36,990 nt of DNA. Origin: Clostridiales bacterium. GTDB lineage: Bacteria; Bacillota; Clostridia; Lachnospirales; Lachnospiraceae. The translations under genes were made by a program, and so were the position numbers. How positions within the stretch are numbered: position 1 is the first letter of the stretch; every line of letters begins with the position of its first letter. Shown piece after piece: positions 31,775 to 36,990 of the stretch. The stretch spans positions 1-36,990 of the forward strand of contig JAGZDD010000019.1 of assembly GCA_018369015.1 (NCBI GenBank). Reading direction: 5' to 3'. The notes under the pieces were generated by a model. The model was not told the origin of the DNA. It did no database searches and saw nothing but the letters and a program-made list of their open reading frames with translations.

Positions 31775-31798
31775 CCGTCCTGGCAAACGCCCAAACGG
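31775..31798. promoter_or_regulatory. Interrupted inverted repeat upstream of the permease operon
   Basis: CCGT-cct-GGC-aaac-GCC-caa-ACGG is a symmetrical two-step inverted repeat about 30-55 nt before the LplB-like ATG. It could be an operator or a leader hairpin. The rest of 31744-31898 is AT-rich, with no gene and no clear promoter. Confidence 0.35.
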
Positions 31799-31898
31799 TC
31801 ATATATTTTCAACATCTTTATCACTCTCACAGAAAAAATATTCTCCTGTATGATAAAAATGTCTAAATACCTTATGCATGTTCTCCGTCGTTTTCCTT

Positions 31899-33395
31899 TT
31901 ACTTACCAGTTTCCTTCCATGCATCCACCTGGCGCTGCATTTCTTTTATAACGTCAGATATTCCCGCATCCTCTAAACGCTTAATAAGCATTGGGAGATA
32001 GGTGTCCGGGTCAACACTGCCTGTATAAAGAGCCTTGCCGAACTCATCAAGAATTGTCCGAAAGCTGGCAATCTGGCTGCTTACCGGTTCCATATCAAAA
32101 TCAAAGCCAAAGGTAGGGGCCTCCTGCGAGGCGTCATTAAAATCTTTAAAAACAGACCATTTATCAATCGCTTCATTTTCAAGAACATAAGTATTAAACA
32201 GCCCTCCCTGAACCCAGTAAAGGACGGAATAATCTCTGAACTTCCCGTCAATCAGCCGTACCTTTGTGTCATAAATATAGGGCTTTCCCTGGGCTGCCAA
32301 AGTTTCTTTGCTGTCAGCCTCAACTCTCTCCCAGTGGACGCCTTCAATGCCATAGTTTAAAAGATTTCGCAAATACTCATCGGTATTAATGAGATTCAGC
32401 AGCTCTACCGCTTTTTCCGGATGGGCGCTATTTGCGTTGACCGCTGTAATCGCTCCCCGGGCTGAGGCGTTTGTAATGCTTGTTTCCATAATCGGGGAAA
32501 CAACAACCTCATAGCCCAGCTCTTTTCCCCAGATCTGCTCGGCAAACGGCTGGCCATCGCCTTTTGTCACAAAGCGTTTGCGTGTCTTATCGTCAGAGGC
32601 GGTGGCGGCATCCTGATTGATATAGCCGGCCGTGTAGTATTTGCGCATCGTCCGAAGCGTCTGCTCCATCCGCTCTGTTTCAAATACATTTTGGACCGTC
32701 AGTGTTTCATCTCCAAGCTCAATACCTACAGGGTCGGCAATCTTATCCATGTAGGTCGGCGCTGTGTAATCTTTAGTCACATACAAAGGAATCACATCCG
32801 GCTCTTTTTCCCGAATAACTTTAAGCCACGGCTCTAAATCCTCCAAAGTGTGGATGGACTCATAGGGAATGTCGTATTTGTCCACATATTCCTTGGTAAA
32901 TACCCACATCGGCATATTGCCAAGCTCCTTTTCGCTTGGAACGCCGTAAATTTTCCCCTGCACCTTAGCCGCTTCCCAAAACCTCGGGTCAATATTGTCA
33001 TACATCTGGGTTCCCGCAAGAAGTTCATCTAATTCCAGAAAAACGCCTTTATTAACGTTTTGCAGATAATCATTGGTCCATGAAGCCGTAAAACAAAGAT
33101 CCCATGTGCTCCCCGTATTAATAACAACCTGCATTTTCTGGTTATAGTCTGCCAGGCCAATATTTATAATCTTAAGCGACACGCCGATTTTCTCACCGAT
33201 ATAGTCATTGACCTTCTCCAGCACTAAATCTGTATCCTTTTGGGTATCTCCAACCTGATACCAGATCAGTTCAACCAGTTCTTCCTCTTGTTCAATTTTT
33301 TCTGTTTTTTTGTCAGAAAAGACGAACCACAGGCCAATAATTATTAATATAAGCACAACAGCTATCGTCATTTTCTTCAATACATTTCTTCTCAT
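31899..33395 (-). CDS. Membrane-anchored LplA-like solute-binding protein, possible co-sensor
   Basis: A 498-residue homologue of the binding lipoprotein at 28271-29740 (shared features: YIGEKIGVSLKI, GKIYGVPSEKE, LLNLINTDEYLRN, PTFGFDFDMEPVSSQ). It lacks a lipobox Cys. The N-terminus is a Lys/Arg-flanked helix (residues about 10-26) running directly into a charged linker, which looks like an uncleaved membrane anchor. It is encoded right after a YesM/YesN two-component pair and before the permeases. A fixed membrane position beside the sensor kinase suggests it presents ligand to the kinase rather than to the transporter (inference). It could instead be a second transport binding protein. 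It has its own AT-rich upstream region with a TATAAT at 33419-33424 and an AGGGG ribosome binding site. Confidence 0.88.
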   Translation of the reverse strand: MRRNVLKKMTIAVVLILIIIGLWFVFSDKKTEKIEQEEELVELIWYQVGDTQKDTDLVLEKVNDYIGEKIGVSLKIINIGLADYNQKMQVVINTGSTWDLCFTASWTNDYLQNVNKGVFLELDELLAGTQMYDNIDPRFWEAAKVQGKIYGVPSEKELGNMPMWVFTKEYVDKYDIPYESIHTLEDLEPWLKVIREKEPDVIPLYVTKDYTAPTYMDKIADPVGIELGDETLTVQNVFETERMEQTLRTMRKYYTAGYINQDAATASDDKTRKRFVTKGDGQPFAEQIWGKELGYEVVVSPIMETSITNASARGAITAVNANSAHPEKAVELLNLINTDEYLRNLLNYGIEGVHWERVEADSKETLAAQGKPYIYDTKVRLIDGKFRDYSVLYWVQGGLFNTYVLENEAIDKWSVFKDFNDASQEAPTFGFDFDMEPVSSQIASFRTILDEFGKALYTGSVDPDTYLPMLIKRLEDAGISDVIKEMQRQVDAWKETGK

Positions 33396-33489
33396 GGCCT
33401 ATCCCCTTTATGCAATTTATTATAATATTTATAAAATTTTTATAAAGTATAAAACTTTTAGATTCCTTGGACAAATTCTAGTTAAAAAA

Positions 33490-33527
33490 TTCCACAAAAA
33501 AACTGCCCGATATTCCATCGGACAGTT
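33490..33527 (-). terminator. Terminator of the kinase-regulator operon
   Basis: AACTGCCCGAT (33501-33511) pairs with ATCGGACAGTT (33517-33527), with one mismatch. On the minus strand the stem is followed by TTTTTTTTG. It begins 9 nt after the regulator stop codon and separates the two-component genes from the anchored binding protein. Confidence 0.9.
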
Positions 33528-33535
33528 CATTTTAG

Positions 33536-35053
33536 CTAATATTTTTTCATTTCTCGCAGGGAAGCCGGGGCCACGCCGTAATATTGCTTAAATTTTCTGT
33601 AAAAATAGCTCGTATCTGGGTATCCTACCTCTTTTGCAATATCACTTATTTTCATATTTGTGTTCAATATCAGTTCCTTGGCAACTTCCATTTTTTTGCT
33701 GTTCAAGTATTGGGCAAAGGAGCAGCCTACCTCCTTTTGGAAAATCTGCCCCAGGTAAGACGCATTCATATAGTACTTGTAGGCCAGCGTCTTTAAATTC
33801 ATATCTTCCTTGTAATTTTTCTGCACCTCAGCCATGATCCACCGCACCACAGGCGTGTACTGGGAATCCGCCTCGTGCAAATACTGGATAATATCATTCA
33901 CCTCTGAAATAAAAAGCGCCTTAATCCCAAAAATATCGTCCGCCTCATAAATTGTTTCCAAAAGCTCAGTAAGGTCGTGAAGTGCTCCTACATTTTCCAG
34001 CTTATATTCTCTTTTGATCTCCTGGAGGAGCATAGCAATCTGAACCGTCATCTGATATAAAGAATCAATAGAAACCCCAGTCTTTACGTTGTTTATAAAA
34101 AGATCCTCAATATATCCAACTGCGCCCTCGCTTTCTCTTTTTAATATAAGCTTGCGCAGCAGCGTCCGGTCAATCGTAATATCCTCGCTTTTTCTGGCCT
34201 GGATATAGCTTTCCTCCACACAGCTCCCATACCCTTCTACGAGAAGGTATTTTTGCAGCCGCACAGCCACCCGGTAACTGTCCGGGAGCTTCCGGTAATC
34301 GTCAAAAGAAGGGCCTATGCTGACAAAAGTCAGAATATCAAACCGGCTTTCAATCTGCGTCTGTAATCTCTGCAGATATTCCTTCGCGGCCTTTGGGCTT
34401 TCAATGCCGGACAGTAAAAGCAGCAGGCAGTCCGGAGGCAAATGTACGGCACGCAGCCGGGGATCTTCATTTTGAAGCGCTAAAATCATATCTGTAATCC
34501 GCTTTTCCTTGGCATTGTCGTTGCTCCATTTCATAAGCCCGACCCAAAATGGCCCGCCTCCCTCGGGAAGTATAAGACGTTCCCGGTAATATTCGTACTC
34601 TTCGCCGCCCATTTTCCCGGAAAGGAATTGAATCCACTCCGTCTTTTCGTCAATATAACTAAACCGCTCCTTTTCCAGCTCTTCAAGGCGGACAACCGCT
34701 GCCCTCAGCTGGCGCGCCAGGGCATCCTCGTCAATCGGCTTAAGAATATAGTCCTCTACTCCAAGGCGTATCGCCTCCCTGGCATACTCAAATTCCTCAT
34801 ACCCGGTCAGAATAAGGAACCGCACAAGGTCAGACTTCTCCCGGAGGCTGTGTAAAAGCTCCAGTCCGTTCATTTCCGGCATTTCAATATCTGTAATAAT
34901 TATATCCACCGGCTCTTTTTCCCACAGTGAAAGAGCCTCTCTTCCATTATGGGCCATATGTGTAAGCATTAAGTCCAGCGCATCCCATGGAACGATACTT
35001 TTGATTCCCTGAAGGATAAGCTCCTCGTCCTCAACGATCATCACTTTTCTCAT
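33536..35053 (-). CDS. Response regulator with AraC-type DNA-binding domain (YesN-like)
   Basis: A 505-residue regulator. The receiver domain (1-120) has the acidic pair E8/D9, phosphoacceptor Asp55 in IIITDIEMPEMNG, and Lys in EDYILKPID. A middle region of about 270 residues shows no named domain. The C-terminus (about 405-500) is a double helix-turn-helix of AraC type (NLKTLAYKYYMNASYLGQIF, DIAKEVGYPDTSYFYRKFKQ). It would activate the transporter-glycosidase genes when phosphorylated by the neighbouring kinase. GGGGGAGGAAG precedes the ATG, and the start overlaps the kinase stop by 23 nt, indicating coupled translation. Confidence 0.95.
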   Translation of the reverse strand: MRKVMIVEDEELILQGIKSIVPWDALDLMLTHMAHNGREALSLWEKEPVDIIITDIEMPEMNGLELLHSLREKSDLVRFLILTGYEEFEYAREAIRLGVEDYILKPIDEDALARQLRAAVVRLEELEKERFSYIDEKTEWIQFLSGKMGGEEYEYYRERLILPEGGGPFWVGLMKWSNDNAKEKRITDMILALQNEDPRLRAVHLPPDCLLLLLSGIESPKAAKEYLQRLQTQIESRFDILTFVSIGPSFDDYRKLPDSYRVAVRLQKYLLVEGYGSCVEESYIQARKSEDITIDRTLLRKLILKRESEGAVGYIEDLFINNVKTGVSIDSLYQMTVQIAMLLQEIKREYKLENVGALHDLTELLETIYEADDIFGIKALFISEVNDIIQYLHEADSQYTPVVRWIMAEVQKNYKEDMNLKTLAYKYYMNASYLGQIFQKEVGCSFAQYLNSKKMEVAKELILNTNMKISDIAKEVGYPDTSYFYRKFKQYYGVAPASLREMKKY

Positions 35054-36770
35054 GTGTATCTTCCTCCCCCGGTTTAAACTTTAAAATAACCTTCAATCCT
35101 CCGTTTTCCGGCATTTCCAAATGTACGCCGTAGCAGCTTCCATAAACGGCCTTCACTCTGCGGTTTACATTGGATATTCCAATGGATGAATTTTTTTCCA
35201 TCCGGTTTTCCTCAAGGCTTTTGTTTTTCTCCCGGATTTCATCCTCACCCATCCCCCGGCCATTATCCTCGACAATAATTTCATAATCCCCGCCATTTTT
35301 TCGGACAGATATGTCTATAAAATTATCATCCTCACCCATTCTTATCCCATGGATAAAATAATTTTCAATAATAGGCTGAAGCACAAATTTTATAATCGGT
35401 ACCTGCATATATTCTAACGGGCAATCGACCTTTGAACGGAATTGCTTTGGGTAACGGTATTCAAAAAGCTCCAGATATTTCTTACAATAATGCAGCTCCT
35501 GGGCCAGCGTAATTACATCGGCTTCTTTAAGCTGGCTGCGGAAGGTGACAGCCATACTGTACAGCATTTTACCAACTTCGGAATCCCCGTTGCAAATAGC
35601 CTTCATACGTATAGCTTCCAAAGTATTGTACAAAAAATGCGGGTTGATCTGGCTTTGCAGCGCCGCCATTTCTGCATTTTTCTGTTCAATCTCCGCCAGG
35701 TAGGACTTCTGTATATGCATGTCCAGCTTCTCGCACATTTCATTAAAACGCCGGGCAATAAAATCCAGCTCATCCCCATTTTTTTCAGCCTCCAGGCGTA
35801 CTGTCAGATCACCGCCCATAACCTTGGTCATACCATCGAGTATGCGGTTTAGCCGCATAGAAACCCGGTTCAGATAAAAACGTATAAGTACCTCACTGAT
35901 ACCAAAGGCCGCCAGCCCTACAGCGCCAATCATAAGCATAACAGGAAAAGGAACCCTTGCCGCCTCTGCCCTGGGAAGATAAGTGATAACGCTGTAATCC
36001 TCCAGATTCGAGTTAAGAACATATGCCTTAAGGGAATCCTCCAGTTGTCCAATATCCCCCGACAAATCTAAAGCTTCGGCGCCGCAGCCCGGGCAGGAAT
36101 CATAAATGACAACGCCCTTTTGGCTGCGCACAATAAGCTCCGGCAGCTCATAGTTCCTATAAAGCTGCTCAAACATATCACCTCTAAAGGTGACAATCAT
36201 AGCCCCGATGCTCTGCATGGATAACGGGTCACGAATTTCCTTTAAAAATGACAGTTCTCCGCTTTCCGACAAATCACCGTCCTGTATCTGGCCAAGCACA
36301 GCGCTCCCATCATCCAAATGGTAGGTGCTCTGGCTGCCGTCAAAGGAAGTGAGATCCCCTTTCTGGTAACTGAAAAAGGCCAGGCGTTTCAGCGACGGAT
36401 AGGCTTCAAAGGCAGTAACGGCAAAATCCTCAATGCCTTTGTACTCCAAAAGCTTATATTGGGCATAGGTGTCCAGACGATATTGCTGGTAAGCCTCCGG
36501 GGAATCCTGCAAATAATGGATCAGATCGCTCATTTCCATATTAGAACCATACAGCCCCTCGTGAAGATAGCCGGCAGTTTCCAGGCAGTTATCAATATAG
36601 TTCACCGCATCCCTGTGCATAAGCTGCATGTACTCCTGGTTTCTTTCTAAATACCCCTTTTTTGTACTGTTAAAGAAATAAAACATAAGCGCCAGCAGCA
36701 CACAGATAACAACGCCTGTATATAAAAAGAGCAGCTTATTGTAGAGTTGCTTTGACCCTTTTCTTTCCAT
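35031..36770 (-). CDS. Sensor histidine kinase (YesM/LytS-like)
   Basis: A membrane kinase of about 579 residues. A first helix (about 12-33) is followed by an extracytoplasmic sensor (about 34-270), a second helix (about 272-295), a HAMP-like linker and a kinase core. The phosphoacceptor His378 lies in INPHFLYNTLEAIRM, the YesM-family signature, with an ATP-binding domain containing PIIENYFIHGI and DNGRGMGEDE. It would sense an extracellular saccharide or a ligand-loaded binding protein and phosphorylate the YesN-like regulator. The frame opens at 36800, but the ATG at 36770 is preceded by GGGGA and is preferred; several Met lie between. An extended -10 promoter is located upstream. Confidence 0.94.
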   Translation of the reverse strand: MERKGSKQLYNKLLFLYTGVVICVLLALMFYFFNSTKKGYLERNQEYMQLMHRDAVNYIDNCLETAGYLHEGLYGSNMEMSDLIHYLQDSPEAYQQYRLDTYAQYKLLEYKGIEDFAVTAFEAYPSLKRLAFFSYQKGDLTSFDGSQSTYHLDDGSAVLGQIQDGDLSESGELSFLKEIRDPLSMQSIGAMIVTFRGDMFEQLYRNYELPELIVRSQKGVVIYDSCPGCGAEALDLSGDIGQLEDSLKAYVLNSNLEDYSVITYLPRAEAARVPFPVMLMIGAVGLAAFGISEVLIRFYLNRVSMRLNRILDGMTKVMGGDLTVRLEAEKNGDELDFIARRFNEMCEKLDMHIQKSYLAEIEQKNAEMAALQSQINPHFLYNTLEAIRMKAICNGDSEVGKMLYSMAVTFRSQLKEADVITLAQELHYCKKYLELFEYRYPKQFRSKVDCPLEYMQVPIIKFVLQPIIENYFIHGIRMGEDDNFIDISVRKNGGDYEIIVEDNGRGMGEDEIREKNKSLEENRMEKNSSIGISNVNRRVKAVYGSCYGVHLEMPENGGLKVILKFKPGEEDTHEKSDDR

Positions 36771-36835
36771 TCTTTTCCCCATTCTAAATTTAATCATCAA
36801 TTTGGTACAATTTCCACAATATGGATCTCATTTTT

Positions 36836-36864
36836 ATTATACCAGAAAAAGAGCCAGCTTGCAC
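36836..36864 (-). promoter_or_regulatory. Extended -10 promoter of the kinase-regulator operon
   Basis: On the minus strand TGGTATAAT contains a perfect -10 (36836-36841) with the TGn extension. The -35 position (36859-36864) is GTGCAA, a poor match, after a 17-nt spacer. Extended -10 promoters tolerate a weak -35. Confidence 0.65.
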
Positions 36865-36907
36865 TGACCCTTTTTCTTTTTTGTAACTATTTGTAACAGT
36901 TCAGCCA

Positions 36908-36983
36908 GGTCTGCGCACTTGCTGCGCTGACCGTCAGAAAGTGAAACAGGAGTGCAAAAATCCCATCGCCGCAGGCGATTTTT
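36908..36983. other. Two hairpins at the window edge, second one terminator-like on the plus strand
   Basis: GGTCTGCGCA (36908-36917) pairs with TGCGCTGACC (36923-36932), with one mismatch. ATCGCC-GCA-GGCGAT (36965-36979) is a perfect hairpin followed by TTTT on the plus strand. They lie upstream of the kinase promoter and probably belong to the end of a gene beyond the window or to the same class of paired-hairpin elements seen in other gaps. Confidence 0.5.
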
Positions 36984-36990
36984 AATGGAT

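Overview
The window looks like chromosome of an anaerobic Firmicute of class Clostridia, most likely a gut Lachnospiraceae. The signs are mid-GC DNA, AGGAGG-type ribosome binding sites, single-Cys lipoproteins, LplB/YtcP-type sugar permeases, YesMN-type regulators, a glycyl radical enzyme and Clostridia-style housekeeping genes. A sigma-D-like promoter in front of a chemotaxis receptor suggests a motile strain. Nearly all genes are on the minus strand. Only pfkA and a nitroreductase are on the plus strand.

Layout in coordinate order. (1) 79-9040, minus: an operon-like block of an oligopeptide/nickel-type solute-binding lipoprotein, DppB, DppC, DppD, DppF, a glycyl-radical activase and a glycyl radical enzyme (GRE). 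The enzyme substrate is probably what the transporter imports. The GRE has Cys-Leu-Asp at its thiyl-radical loop instead of the usual Cys-x-Glu, and I cannot assign it to a characterised GRE family. (2) 9041-9591: promoter of that operon, two terminators and a relic of a RhuM-type gene. (3) 9592-14640, minus: PucR-type regulator, YqeY, a 52-bp tandem repeat array, a nucleotide pyrophosphatase-like enzyme, a histidine phosphatase and RarA. (4) 14736-14888: a MITE-like element made of consecutive hairpins inside terminal inverted repeats. (5) 14904-17167: chemotaxis receptor with a sigma-D-like promoter and a 19-codon leader ORF. (6) 17275-19292, plus: pfkA and nitroreductase with promoter and terminator. 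(7) 19298-20080: unknown lipoprotein.

(8) 20234-36864, minus: a glycan-use locus. In transcription order it holds a YesM-like kinase, a YesN-like regulator, a membrane-anchored binding protein, two permeases, a binding lipoprotein, an unclassified TIM-barrel glycosidase, a GH2 beta-mannosidase-like enzyme, a DUF4432 epimerase-like protein, a D-lyxose/D-mannose isomerase and a fructokinase. The coherent reading is import of a mannose-containing oligosaccharide or glycoside, release of mannose, isomerisation to fructose and phosphorylation to fructose-6-phosphate, which pfkA nearby would carry into glycolysis. No transport ATPase is encoded here.

The most unusual sequence-level signal is a pair of 52-bp-period arrays at two unrelated intercistronic gaps (11202-11389 and 29743-29824). 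They share a two-hairpin architecture with compensatory stem changes and run from the upstream stop codon to the downstream Shine-Dalgarno. Other gaps of more than about 60 nt in the glycan locus also hold strong hairpins, including a compact three-way junction at 25809-25856. All functional statements are from reading the sequence; no database search was run.
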